From contig CAXXSC010000008.1 of assembly GCA_963668435.2 (NCBI GenBank), positions 744,001 through 808,000 on the forward strand: 64,000 nucleotides of DNA, written 5' to 3'. This document shows positions 9,483-20,811 of the stretch, one piece after another (the first letter of the stretch is position 1; each line of letters starts with the position of its first letter). This DNA is from G963668435 sp963668435 (GTDB lineage: Bacteria; Latescibacterota; Latescibacteria; Latescibacterales; Latescibacteraceae). The translations under genes and the position numbers were made by a program. The notes under the pieces are model-generated. The model searched no databases, was not told the DNA's origin, and was given only the letters and a program-made list of their open reading frames with translations.

Positions 9483-10229
9483 ATGCGGAAAACAGCGGCT
9501 TTTCACGGAAGACGCAGTCTCATGCTCACGCTCACTGCCTTGTGGGCACTGCTCGCGTTCGCGGCGGGAACATGGGCTCAGGATTTTATCAACGCCACGA
9601 TCGACGGCGAGGGCGACGGCTGGCGGACACTGACGGAGGCGGATTTCGCACCGGTCAACGGCGAGGAGGACACCTGGGTGTGGAACGGTGATATTCTCTC
9701 CTGCAGCGGCATTCCGATCGGCGTGATGCGGACGAAAGAGACGTTCAAAAATTTCGAGCTGGTCGCCCAGTGGCGGCACCTGAAAAAAGCGGGCAACTCC
9801 GGTATTTTCGCATGGGTGCCAATGAAAGCGCTCAAGAATCTCAAACCCGGAGAACTTCCGAAAACCGGAATCGAGGTGCAGATGCTCGACCACGGCTACA
9901 CCGATTTCTACGAGAGCTCAACCGGCAAGAAAGGCGACTGGTTCTCCACCAACGGCGACATTTTCGCGGTGGGCAGCTCGAAGCTCAACCCGTTCCCGCC
10001 GCTTTCGCCCGACGGCCGCAGGAGTTTCCCCTCCGAGAACCGGAGCAAGGGGATCAGCGAGTGGAACAGCTATTATGTCAGGGCGATCAATGGCGAGATC
10101 AGGCTCTGGGTCAACGGCAGAGAGGTCTCCGGCGGCAACGGCGCAGATCCCTCGGAAGGGCATCTCTGTCTCGAAAGCGAGGGCTCACCCCTGGAATTCA
10201 AACGTATCAGGATCAGGCAACTCCCCTAG
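9483..10229 (+). CDS. Exported DUF1080 (3-keto-disaccharide hydrolase-type) protein
   Basis: 248 residues from ATG at 9483 with GGGGGAG five bases upstream. The Sec-type signal has a likely cut after TWA (about residue 32). The remainder matches the DUF1080 concanavalin/LamG-like jelly roll: ILSCSGIPIGVMRTKETFKN, FELVAQWRHLKKAGNSGIF, GIEVQMLDHG, and a C-terminal EIRLWVNGREV. Members of this family occur among secreted polysaccharide-degradation proteins and some cleave 3-keto-glycosides. It is divergent from the GH106 genes. The G of its TAG stop is also the first base of a paired-hairpin repeat, so the repeat abuts the gene with no gap. Confidence 0.8.
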   Translation: MRKTAAFHGRRSLMLTLTALWALLAFAAGTWAQDFINATIDGEGDGWRTLTEADFAPVNGEEDTWVWNGDILSCSGIPIGVMRTKETFKNFELVAQWRHLKKAGNSGIFAWVPMKALKNLKPGELPKTGIEVQMLDHGYTDFYESSTGKKGDWFSTNGDIFAVGSSKLNPFPPLSPDGRRSFPSENRSKGISEWNSYYVRAINGEIRLWVNGREVSGGNGADPSEGHLCLESEGSPLEFKRIRIRQLP

Positions 10230-10319
10230 TGCCGAGGGCACTTTATATTTCTTCGAGAGGTGTTCAGATTGATCCGCTGTTCGGCGTTTCGTCGCCGAAC
10301 GCTGGGTGATGAGGTCAGC
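10229..10319 (+). repeat. Paired-hairpin repeat (PHR-4) starting on the stop codon
   Basis: The head GTGCC-gag-GGCAC begins with the G of the DUF1080 stop codon. The linker is TTTATATTTCTTCGAGAGG. The tail hairpin (10279-10300) is GTTCGGCG-tttcgt-CGCCGAAC, and the tail ends GAGGTCAGC. It forms the start of a longer block repeated at 23852-24085. Confidence 0.85.
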
Positions 10320-10675
10320 GATTTGTTGACATATTGTCAGTCTGCACACAAAGCGCCGCAGGCTGTCCCCCTCTTTAGGGGGATGTCGTGAAACGACAGG
10401 GGGTTATGCTTCTCCTGTATTTTCATCATTCTTTTATCAGCGGTTATCAGCGCAATCAGCGGTTCAGACATTTCCTTGTTCGGCGAGGAAAAAGCGGCTG
10501 AGAGAAAAGAGAAAATCATGGAGCAAGTAACCGAATAAAGAATTAGCATTCACCTTGCCGCAACACTATATATAAATATCACAATCCCCTCCAGCAAGAG
10601 CGTCAGGAAAGACACGATCCCGTTTTAATTTGAAATGGCGGCAGTATTACGGATAGACACGTAAGGGAGGCTGAA
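10320..10675. repeat. Intergenic region, right part of a long dispersed repeat
   Basis: 10241-10482 is nearly identical to 23852-24085, apart from an 8-bp indel around 10330 and a few substitutions. It includes the inverted GTCGTGAAACGAC hairpin with CCCCCTCTTTAGGGGG and a TCAGCGGTTCAGACATTTCC block. 10483-10675 is unremarkable and leads to the next gene, whose ribosome site is AAGGGAGG. Confidence 0.6.
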
Positions 10676-11893
10676 ATGAGCGAGTGTTTCCGGAAATCAC
10701 TGATACTTTTCACCGCGGCACTGGCTTTTTCCTGCCAGATACGGGCCCGGGCAGAAAATATAAGCGGCCCCGGCGATTTTATACCGATAATGGCGTGGGG
10801 CGGCCCACCGGCGGATGAAACGACCCTTCCACGCTACAAGGAGCTTGCAGAGGCGGGATTCACCCACAGTTTCACTCATTTCCGGGATGCCGATACGGTG
10901 GCCAAAGCGCTCGATATAGCACAAGCCGCAGGCATCAAGCTGCTGCCGCGCACCAACGAACTTCGCTCAGATCCCGAGGGTATAATCAGGCGTTTTAAAG
11001 ATCATCCCGCACTTGCAGGCTACAATCTTCGCGACGAGCCGGACATCGAGGATTTCCCGAGACTGGCGGAACAGGTTCGGCGCGTTCGGGCGGTCGACGA
11101 TGAGCATATCTATTATATCAACCTGTTCCCGAGCCGCGCGACACCGAAACAACTGGGCATCGAAACATACCGGGAATACGTGGATTTGTTCGTCGAAACG
11201 GTCCCGATCAAACTGTTATCATTCGACCATTATCCGATCACCACAGAAGGTCTCCGCCCGCAATGGAGCGAAAACCTCGAAATAATATCTGAAAAATCGC
11301 GTGAAACGGGATATCCGTTCTGGGCTTTCGCCCTGTCGCTGGCGCATCGCGACTATCCTGTGCCATCGTTAGCTCATCTCAGGCTCCAGGTTTACAGCAA
11401 TCTCGCCTACGGGGCGCAGGGAATTCAGTATTACAGATACTGGACAATAAAAAGCTCACGTCATAAATTCCATGACGGGCCCATCGATATCAATGGTGAA
11501 AAGTCTGTTGTATATGACAGGGTGAAAAAGATGAACGCAGAGATCCGCAACCTCGCGGGTGTTTTCGCCGGATCGAAAGTCATCCATGTCGGACGTGCCG
11601 GCAATGTCACCTCAACAGGCACGAAACCTTTAAAGATCATGTCCCCGTTTACGGATATCGATATCGAGAATACGGAGGCGATCGTTTCCTGGCTTGAAAA
11701 AGGGCGCCGTAAATTCCTCGTGATCGTCAATTTCAGCCTTGAAGGCGACATGAAAGTTCATATCGGTACAGAAAAGGGATCACAGGTCAAAACTGTCGAC
11801 AAAACAGGCAGTATCCACCCGCTTGACAGCTTTCATTATGACGCGGTCATCACTCCCGGCGATGTCAGCATTTTTACCTGGAATGGCAAATAA
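10676..11893 (+). CDS. Exported TIM-barrel glycosidase-like protein
   Basis: 405 residues, ATG at 10676 with AAGGGAGG upstream. The signal peptide is cleaved near RARA-EN (about residue 27). The mature part reads as an (alpha/beta)8 glycosidase-like barrel: FIPIMAWGGPP, SFTHFRD, GYNLRDEPDIEDFP (with a DEP motif typical of the acid/base region of GH42-type barrels), DHYPIT, and LAYGAQGIQYYRYW. A short beta-domain follows (about 305-405). It shares the DEP and AYGAQGI motifs with the exported protein at 62651-63994, so the two form one paralogous family. Neither its substrate nor activity can be stated. It is followed 33 bp later by a hairpin repeat. Confidence 0.65.
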   Translation: MSECFRKSLILFTAALAFSCQIRARAENISGPGDFIPIMAWGGPPADETTLPRYKELAEAGFTHSFTHFRDADTVAKALDIAQAAGIKLLPRTNELRSDPEGIIRRFKDHPALAGYNLRDEPDIEDFPRLAEQVRRVRAVDDEHIYYINLFPSRATPKQLGIETYREYVDLFVETVPIKLLSFDHYPITTEGLRPQWSENLEIISEKSRETGYPFWAFALSLAHRDYPVPSLAHLRLQVYSNLAYGAQGIQYYRYWTIKSSRHKFHDGPIDINGEKSVVYDRVKKMNAEIRNLAGVFAGSKVIHVGRAGNVTSTGTKPLKIMSPFTDIDIENTEAIVSWLEKGRRKFLVIVNFSLEGDMKVHIGTEKGSQVKTVDKTGSIHPLDSFHYDAVITPGDVSIFTWNGK

Positions 11894-11926
11894 GGAATTT
11901 TGACTCATTTCTGTCCGTTAAAAAAA

Positions 11927-12020
11927 GACCGGCCAGGGTTGTGAAACATCCCTGGCCTTCGATCGCGGGATCACCAGTTCCGTAAAAGCCGTCTCCCGAT
12001 TTTTACGGCATATTTTTTCA
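11927..12020 (+). repeat. R repeat, copy 1
   Basis: GACC followed by a perfect 8-bp stem GGCCAGGG/CCCTGGCC (11931-11957, 11-nt loop), then TTCGATCGCGGGATCACC and a second stem CCGTAAAA/TTTTACGG. A diverged copy lies at 36209-36306 on the other strand with the first stem changed to GGCCAAGG/CCTTGGCC. It sits just after a stop codon, so it could act as a terminator-like structure, but no T-run directly follows the first stem. Confidence 0.6.
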
Positions 12021-12302
12021 GTTACGGAGATTATACAATCCATCGTTGTCGACGTAGCATCAACAGCGTATCAAGTGGAACAACGAATCAGAACTCAAAG
12101 GGCCGGGGGTCAGGGGTCTTCTCCTGTATTCTGACTCCTGTATTTTTATCATTTAATCAGCGCAATCAGCGGTTCAGACATTTCCTTTTTCGGCTCTGCG
12201 AAACCGAACGCTGGATTGTGAGTTCAGGTGGCGGCGGCCACTTTATATTTCTGAGAGGGGTGTGGGCGGTCAATAGTTGAGCGGGGTGAAAAGGAAACGC
12301 TG
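12021..12302. repeat. Intergenic region with decayed repeats
   Basis: Contains heptamer units TCCTGTA/TTCTGAC (12118-12144), the TCAGCGGTTCAGACATTTCC block, a tail-hairpin remnant (12189-12226), and a head GTGGC-ggcg-GCCAC with TTTATATTTCTGAGAGG (12228-12258) whose tail hairpin is missing. No gene is seen. Confidence 0.5.
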
Positions 12303-12722
12303 TCAGTCGCCGGAGAAGAGGCCGACATCCGAGGGGTTGTCGATATCGAGCCAGGCGCAGGCCTCCTTGACCGAGCGGAACGCCTGTACGATATCCTCGA
12401 TTTTCCGCACCAGCGACCACTGACGGACAAGCCCGTACTGCATGTCACTCGTGCAGATATGGGCTTTTCTGCCGCGCCCGATACGTTCCTCGAGAGCGGT
12501 GATATTTTCAGCCAGGGTGATTGATTTGAGATAGGTCATCTCAGTGACAGTTTCAACAATACTGTGATCGAACAGCTGCCTGTAACCCGGCTGCCAGTCC
12601 TCGTGATCAAGAATAGCGAGGATGGAGGATTCGATAAGCTCCTCGGCAGTCATCGTCTTGACACGGGCGATGGCAACACACAGTTTTTTCTCAGGATATA
12701 TCGTTATATCATATGGTTTCAT
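12303..12722 (-). CDS. STAS/SpoIIAA-like small protein
   Basis: 139 residues, cytoplasmic, no signal peptide. The layout (strand TIYPEKKLCVAIA, helix TAEELIESSILAIL, HEDWQPGYRQLFDHS, GRKAHICTSDMQYGLVRQW, and a C-terminal AFRSVKEACAWLDI) fits the SpoIIAA-like/STAS fold seen in many uncharacterised bacterial proteins. Its ATG overlaps the TGA of the upstream paralog by one base (TGATG), so the two are likely translationally coupled. No recognisable kinase, phosphatase or sigma partner lies next to it, so its role is unknown. Confidence 0.6.
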   Translation of the reverse strand: MKPYDITIYPEKKLCVAIARVKTMTAEELIESSILAILDHEDWQPGYRQLFDHSIVETVTEMTYLKSITLAENITALEERIGRGRKAHICTSDMQYGLVRQWSLVRKIEDIVQAFRSVKEACAWLDIDNPSDVGLFSGD

Positions 12723-13150
12723 CAGTCAGCTCCACAGTCCGGCAAAAAACCGACCTCTGAAGGATTTTCGATACCGAGCCAGTCGCAGGCCTCCGCGACA
12801 GTGCGGAACACCTGAGCCTGCCCCTCGTTTTTCCGCATACACATCCACTGGCGGACCATGCCGTACTGCATGTCGGTCGAGCAGATATGAGCATTCCTGC
12901 CGCGCCCAAGGCCCTTATCGATGGCATTGACCTTTTCGGCAATGCTCCACGATTTCATATAGTCCAGACCGGTGATATTTTTCAGATTTCGATAGTCGAA
13001 AATCTGATCGTAACCAGGCCGCCAGTGTTCATTGTCACGGACAGCATGTATGGCGCATTCAAGCAGTTCCTCAGCGCTGACAGTATCTATCAAGGCTATG
13101 CAAACACATAGTTTTTTATCAGGATAGATCGATACATTACAGTGTTCCAC
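12722..13150 (-). CDS. STAS/SpoIIAA-like small protein, tandem paralog
   Basis: 142 residues from a GTG at 13150, chosen because GGAG lies seven bases upstream and because the protein then aligns end to end with its downstream neighbour (SIYPDKKLCV against TIYPEKKLCV; GRGRNAHICSTDMQYGMVRQW against GRGRKAHICTSDMQYGLVRQW). A longer frame continues to 13780, but its extra part overlaps the DnaB-like gene and is not credible. Cytoplasmic, function unknown. The pair looks like an old tandem duplication. Confidence 0.6.
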   Translation of the reverse strand: MEHCNVSIYPDKKLCVCIALIDTVSAEELLECAIHAVRDNEHWRPGYDQIFDYRNLKNITGLDYMKSWSIAEKVNAIDKGLGRGRNAHICSTDMQYGMVRQWMCMRKNEGQAQVFRTVAEACDWLGIENPSEVGFLPDCGAD

Positions 13151-13394
13151 GCATTCACTCCATCGCAAAAAAGGTAGATTATAAATATAACATATTCCAA
13201 TGCAATTATCAAGTCCCAAAACAGTGAACACAGGGGGCGGCGGTGCCGAGGGCATTTTATATTTCCGGGATGAATATGGGGAGAAAACAGGAGGCATAAG
13301 ATACCCCCGCCACTGTGTGGCAGCCCGCATCCGCGGATGCTTTAAAGCCCCCCCGCCTTTTGGCAGTCGCTGACGCGACAAAAAAGATTTAGAA

Positions 13395-13433
13395 TCTGCA
13401 CAGCCCTCGCAGACTATAAAGTGGCCCTGCCAC
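13395..13433 (-). repeat. Head hairpin of a paired-hairpin repeat forming a gene end
   Basis: On the minus strand GTGGC-agg-GCCAC (13421-13433) then TTTATAG supplies the last codons (GRATL) and the TAG stop of the DnaB-like gene. The linker continues TCTGCGAGGGCTGTGCAGAT, matching the family, but the tail hairpin is absent. Other solitary heads lie at 13244-13254 (TGCC/GGCA) and 13327-13340 (GCATCCGCGGATGC). Confidence 0.65.
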
Positions 13434-14718
13434 CCCAGGAGTCGAAATTGAATCGCGCGCCGCCCGACAGTGTGAAACGGCTTGAAAGTCCGTTGGGATT
13501 GGTTGTCCCCACCCAGGACTTGCCCTTGACAATGCGGAGCTCGCCCGGTTTCATCGAGAGGCAGAGGCGTGGTTTTTCGAGGGTGGTGATGCCGCCGCGA
13601 CCCATGTCGGTTTTGCGGTTTTTCTGGATGGCGATGATCGCGAGACCGTTGCCGAGACGGTCGAAAATGCGCTTGATCTGCCCGCCGATACGGTAGAAAT
13701 CCTCGTGAATTTCGAGGTAGTCGATAATATTGACAGCGTCCGGACGGATGACATCGTGGAAATCGCCGCTCCGCTCCCACGGGGTGAAACGCCAGTCGTC
13801 GGGCGAAAGGCTGAACGCGCTCAGGCGTTTTTTCATCTCGGACGCCCCCATTTCGCTGCTGAAATAGTGTATCTCGTGGCGGGCCATGTTCATCAGCACG
13901 GTGTTGAGCAGAAACGCGGTCTTCCCGGCGTTGGGCTCCCCCGCGATCAGCACGACATTGCCCGGCATGAGCGAGACAAAACGCTCTATCCCGCCCGGCC
14001 AGCTGAAATTCACGGTGTCCATCGAGGCGTTTTTCCAGTCCATTTTCTCGCAGTCGCCCTCGATGCGGCGGTACTGGCCGTGTTTTCCGATAATACGCTC
14101 GATGATGCCTTCCTCGACTAATCTGCCGAGAGTGACTCTCACCGCAGCTTTGTTACTTTTTGTTACTATATGGAGGTCTCTGTAACAATCTGTTACTAAA
14201 AAGTTACCTTTTGTTACACTTGCCCACTCCCGCACCTGCTCGGTGAGTGTCCTCTCTCTCCCCTCGGAGAGCGCGCGGCACTCGGCGAGACGGTCCTGGA
14301 TGTCCTCGCTGATCTCCGCCGTGGACATGCCCGGTGTCTGGCAGAGCGCCTCCATCCTATCCGAGATGCGTATCAGCTTGCGGCGGAACAGTTTATCCCG
14401 CAGTATCGCGAGATGGCTGTCGATGTTCGCCGCGCTGGCGCACTCATTGATTATCGCGGTGATCGTGGCGCATCCGCCCGCCTGTTTGAGCATGCCGGTG
14501 CATTTGAGACGTTCCTCCACGGTGAGCTGGTCGATCACCTGCCCCTCCTCGTGCATGTAGTCCAAAGCCTCATAAATCAAGGCGTTAGCAGTGTTCAGGA
14601 ACAGCTCCTTGCCGCCTGCGTTCCCCACTTTCCCGATTGTACGCCCAGGGTCGATGAACATTGCGCCAACGACCGCCCGCTCGATATCCGCTGCTGATGG
14701 CAAGTGCTGTTCCTGCAT
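13414..14718 (-). CDS. DnaB-N domain / winged-helix / RecA-type ATPase (replicative helicase-like)
   Basis: 434 residues from ATG at 14718, with AGGAG eight bases upstream. Residues 5-120 match the DnaB N-terminal helical domain (AADIERAVVGAMFIDPGRTI; AALD-type helices; NIDSHLAILRDKLFRRKLI). Residues 165-215 look like a winged helix (SNKAAVRVTLGRLVEEGIIE). The RecA-like core has Walker A GEPNAGKT (260-267) and a Walker B-like strand NGLAIIAIQKN. Lacking the full hexameric DnaB C-terminal layout, it more closely resembles helicase/loader proteins of phages or plasmids than a chromosomal DnaB. The winged-helix linker is encoded by a phased GTTAC repeat array. The end is shared with an intergenic hairpin repeat, so the C-terminus may be altered. 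No other replication genes adjoin it. Confidence 0.65.
   Translation of the reverse strand: MQEQHLPSAADIERAVVGAMFIDPGRTIGKVGNAGGKELFLNTANALIYEALDYMHEEGQVIDQLTVEERLKCTGMLKQAGGCATITAIINECASAANIDSHLAILRDKLFRRKLIRISDRMEALCQTPGMSTAEISEDIQDRLAECRALSEGRERTLTEQVREWASVTKGNFLVTDCYRDLHIVTKSNKAAVRVTLGRLVEEGIIERIIGKHGQYRRIEGDCEKMDWKNASMDTVNFSWPGGIERFVSLMPGNVVLIAGEPNAGKTAFLLNTVLMNMARHEIHYFSSEMGASEMKKRLSAFSLSPDDWRFTPWERSGDFHDVIRPDAVNIIDYLEIHEDFYRIGGQIKRIFDRLGNGLAIIAIQKNRKTDMGRGGITTLEKPRLCLSMKPGELRIVKGKSWVGTTNPNGLSSRFTLSGGARFNFDSWGGRATL
14152..14217. repeat. Helically phased GTTAC array inside the DnaB-like gene
   Basis: GTTAC at 14152, 14162, 14192, 14203 and 14213, and its inverse GTAAC at 14182, all on a 10-11 bp grid with one empty slot near 14172. 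It encodes SVTKGNFLVTDCY and HIVTKSNKAA in the gene. The pattern resembles iterons, though a coding coincidence is possible. Confidence 0.5.
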
Positions 14719-15193
14719 GTGCATTCTCCTTTTCAGTCGCATGTAAGTTGTTAAGTAACAATTAGTAAGTGGCAAGTGCCAAGCCGAGAAGCCCCCTTCC
14801 GTCACTTCGTGACACCTTCCCCCAAAGGGGGCAGGTTAAAAGATAAGCCCCTGTCGTTTAACGACTTCCACCCCACAAAAGGGGGCGGTCGCTATCGCGG
14901 CAAAAGAGGTTTAAAGTGCCACCTCAAACGCCGCAGGCATCCCCCCTCATTCAGGGGGGGACACGGCGAAGCCGAGGGGGGTTGTCTCTGATTAACTGCT
15001 GCAAGAATGATGGAAGATTAAAAAAAACCCGTCGTCAGCAAAAAGCACACAAACCTAACGTACGTTTGGTGTTTAGGCAAAAAAATATGTAGTATTGCGC
15101 TCATTTCCGAGAGGAAATATAACACTTTTCACTGGGCTTGTCAAGGAATAAATGAAACGAGGGTTGGTTTTTTATTGGGGCTGAGAGGAAGTG
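14719..15193. repeat. Intergenic region with hairpin debris
   Basis: No gene is seen. Contains GTCACTTCGTGAC (about 14805-14817), a CCCCC/GGGGG stem, GTCGTTTAACGAC (about 14854-14866), another C/G-rich stem near 14940-14970, the palindrome AACGTACGTT (about 15057-15066), and an AT-rich stretch leading into the AT-rich cassette. Confidence 0.5.
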
Positions 15194-16177
15194 CTACCTG
15201 AAGCGTTTACCCATGTCAGTATATAACGGCTTCAACTCATCAAAGGTCAGTGGCCAACATTGCCTTAACTTTCGACTTCTCGTTTTAATCAAAAAATAAA
15301 TAAGTAATATGACGGGTTGCTTATAAATCAGTTTATCTTCTTGTTTGCTACTAATAATTCTTTCAATTTGCTCATGCGTTTTAACAAACCGTCTGATTTC
15401 ATTTACATCCACACCTTGAAGTACGTCCTTACAAGACTCTAAAATATAATAATTGAACTTTACTTCCGAAGGTTTGTCAATTATTTCAGCAAAGATATGA
15501 CTTAATCCATTGAAATAATTGATTATTTCTCTATTTTGCTCCATGAGTTTGTCACTAACATTATCAAATATATTGTCTGTTGTTTCAATAAAAGCTACAC
15601 TTTTAGCAAGTGAACGAGTTACGACTGGTGGTATCTCAGAGTTTGATTTATAAATGTATTTATGAGATAATTCACAATAAGCATGTTGAAGTAAAGTTCG
15701 AATTTGTATTTCACATGGTGTGCCTTTTGGTATAATAACGCTTTTTTCCTTAACAAGAAAATTTTTTTTACATCTTACTATATAATGTACTGATTGATAA
15801 TTAAAAGTTAACGGCTTGTTTCTCTTTTCATCTTCAAAATCGACATCTTTCGAAAAAGACCATAAGCTATTTTCCTCAACAATATTCTTGACCAATTCGA
15901 TTTCATTTATCAACAATACAATAAATCTTACCCCAACTTTATCTGTTATATCTACATAAGCATTTTTATATTTTTTCCCAATATAGAATGCTTTTCGAAT
16001 CAGTGAATTAACATCCTTTACTCGTGGGATTGGGGCAATTTTTAAAAAATTATTAATATCCATAATTTTATATTTAGATATCAATCCTTCCTGGATACTG
16101 TTGTTAACAATATCACCCCAAATACGGAACATTTCAATTTCAGATAAATATCTCTCCTTTAATTCTTTCTCTGTCAT
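15194..16177 (-). CDS. RelA/SpoT-domain nucleotidyltransferase-like protein (no HD hydrolase domain)
   Basis: 327 residues. The RelA/SpoT fold is indicated by PRVKDVNSLIRKAFYIGKKY (about 50-70), DKVGVRFIVLL (78-89, with the conserved D and R), NYQSVHYIV (about 126-134) and CEIQIRTLLQHAYCELSH (about 155-172, matching the E-x-Q-x-R-T...H signature of (p)ppGpp synthetases). There is no HD domain and no TGS/ACT region, so it is a single-domain protein with a C-terminal helical extension. Its ATG overlaps the TAA of the upstream NdpA-like gene by one base (TAATG), implying coupling. It is strongly AT-rich beside GC-rich neighbours and looks acquired. RelA/SpoT folds also occur in toxins and phage-defence effectors; which nucleotide or tRNA it modifies cannot be told from sequence. 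Confidence 0.75.
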   Translation of the reverse strand: MTEKELKERYLSEIEMFRIWGDIVNNSIQEGLISKYKIMDINNFLKIAPIPRVKDVNSLIRKAFYIGKKYKNAYVDITDKVGVRFIVLLINEIELVKNIVEENSLWSFSKDVDFEDEKRNKPLTFNYQSVHYIVRCKKNFLVKEKSVIIPKGTPCEIQIRTLLQHAYCELSHKYIYKSNSEIPPVVTRSLAKSVAFIETTDNIFDNVSDKLMEQNREIINYFNGLSHIFAEIIDKPSEVKFNYYILESCKDVLQGVDVNEIRRFVKTHEQIERIISSKQEDKLIYKQPVILLIYFLIKTRSRKLRQCWPLTFDELKPLYTDMGKRFR

Positions 16178-17247
16178 TAATCTTCCTTATCTATATGACC
16201 TTTTATAGTTAAAGTAGTTTCATCATTATTTGAATTTACTACTTGTATCAGCTGGCTAAAGTCATCAGAAGGGGCAATAATTTGAACTCGAGATGAAAAC
16301 TTAATTCGTCTCCGTCTTAACTTGGAAACAATATAATGCAAATCTTTGGCAAAACCTCTTGATGGCACTTCTTTCTCTTCCATAAACGATAAATACTCAT
16401 CTTTATATTCATCATCTATATATAAATCAGCAAAAGTATTTGTCTCCACTAAGTTTTCTTGCGATACTTTTAAGTACGTATATAAACTTGTGTTTAAATC
16501 AATTTTATCCTCATCTGTAACATTTAAATTATTAATATACTCTTTAGTGTAAGTATAAAAACTTCTTGTCATTGCCCTATCTGTTGACGAAATAGTGCAA
16601 CCTAAAAACGCCTCATAAAAGTATCTGGCAGCCTGTCTTGTTTCATTTCTCAACATGTTGTGATCATATACAAAAACTTTAAAATCTTCTGGTACTCGTT
16701 CCTCGCCTTCTGGCAGATCGTTGTTTTTTTCAACAAAAATACCAATTTTGTAAAATTTTTGTTGAGGTGTTAACAATAATTGTGACAAATAATTTAAATT
16801 AATACTTGACTGCCTTTCATTTACGGTAAACCCGCTATGTATTTCTGCTTTTATTATTCCAATAAACCTATTATTTTCAGCTCCTATTAGGCCTGTAATA
16901 ATTAATACTATTCCACCAGGTATTCTTCTGGAATTTTGAGCATTCGCAAGCTTTTGTGGTATCCTTACTGACGAGTTAATAAAATCATCAGTATTCATAT
17001 CAATTAATGAACTACAAATATCAAATGTGCTATTTGTTTCACTATCATTGATATGCATTTCCAATGAATGTGAATCGTCACCAATCGCATCGACAATTCT
17101 TTCTTGAAGAGCATTTAAACCACTTTGGTCCAATTCTGTTAATTCTCTACTGTAGTGTGGTTCTTGTACGTTTCCATTTTCATCACGTTTAAAAATTTGA
17201 TGCACAATTATTCTATGGAGCCTCATATTAGAAAACTCAAACGGCAT
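16177..17247 (-). CDS. NdpA/YejK-type nucleoid-associated protein
   Basis: 356 residues from ATG at 17247 with AGGAGA five bases upstream. Length and layout fit the 37-kDa nucleoid-associated family (E. coli YejK is 335 aa): an N-terminal IIVHQIFKRDENG segment, IPGGIVLIITGLIGAENNRFIGIIKAE near residues 107-134, and RQAARYFYEAFLGC near 207-220. The family binds DNA or nucleoid. It is the first gene of a two-gene, AT-rich unit with a near-consensus promoter. Pairing an NdpA-like protein with a RelA/SpoT-fold protein suggests a sensor or DNA-binding partner with an effector, which is inference. Confidence in the family is fair, in the role low. Confidence 0.65.
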   Translation of the reverse strand: MPFEFSNMRLHRIIVHQIFKRDENGNVQEPHYSRELTELDQSGLNALQERIVDAIGDDSHSLEMHINDSETNSTFDICSSLIDMNTDDFINSSVRIPQKLANAQNSRRIPGGIVLIITGLIGAENNRFIGIIKAEIHSGFTVNERQSSINLNYLSQLLLTPQQKFYKIGIFVEKNNDLPEGEERVPEDFKVFVYDHNMLRNETRQAARYFYEAFLGCTISSTDRAMTRSFYTYTKEYINNLNVTDEDKIDLNTSLYTYLKVSQENLVETNTFADLYIDDEYKDEYLSFMEEKEVPSRGFAKDLHYIVSKLRRRRIKFSSRVQIIAPSDDFSQLIQVVNSNNDETTLTIKGHIDKED

Positions 17248-17549
17248 AATTTTCTCCTTTTAAGATTACATATATGAATTTTCATTTTACAATTAACTAT
17301 TGTACACCCCTTTTAATATTTTGTCAATATTTTTTTCATATCCTTCTCTTTTTTTGAGCCCCTCCCTCCGCGCCTTTGCGTCTCTGCGGTTTTCATTTTT
17401 CTTTTCCTTCCCCTTCTTTTCATTCTGAATCCTGAATCCTGATCCCCCCTCCCCCTTGCACCTCCACCTCCCATTCATTATATTAATAGATTCCATATCT
17501 CTACTGACATATCAAGACCCACCCCCATAGACCAGGAGTTACAATCACC
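17248..17549. other. Intergenic region between the AT-rich cassette and ileS
   Basis: Holds the cassette promoter (17299-17327, minus) and a pyrimidine-rich stretch with CGCCTTTGCGTCTCTGCGG (about 17372-17391) and TCCTGAATCCTGA heptamer units (about 17424-17440). A 67-codon minus-strand frame here is low complexity and is not called. Confidence 0.5.
17299..17327 (-). promoter_or_regulatory. Sigma70-type promoter of the NdpA-RelA/SpoT cassette
   Basis: On the minus strand TTGACA (17327-17322), a 17-bp spacer, then TACAAT (17304-17299), placing a start site about 45 bp ahead of the ATG at 17247. This is a near-perfect consensus. Confidence 0.65.
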
Positions 17550-20696
<3,147 letters not shown>

Positions 20697-20739
20697 TTTG
20701 AATATAGGATTCAGTAGTCAGAATACAGAATACAGCAAA

Positions 20740-20771
20740 AGAGCGGGGCATCATAAGCCCTGCTCTTTTTT
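20740..20771 (+). terminator. Intrinsic terminator of ileS
   Basis: AGAGCGGGGC and GCCCTGCTCT form a stem with one mismatch around ATCATAA, followed by a run of six T, 43 bp after the ileS stop. Confidence 0.85.
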
Positions 20772-20811
20772 GTGTGCACGATTATCCCGGCCTTAGCGCC
20801 GCATTGTTTTA

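Noticed and set aside
13151..13780. N-terminal extension of the second STAS-like gene
   Set aside because: Runs through intergenic repeats and the DnaB-like gene; the GTG at 13150 aligns with the paralog start.
17293..17496. 67-codon minus-strand ORF before ileS
   Set aside because: Lys/Glu-rich low-complexity translation of a pyrimidine tract containing the cassette promoter; no ribosome site.
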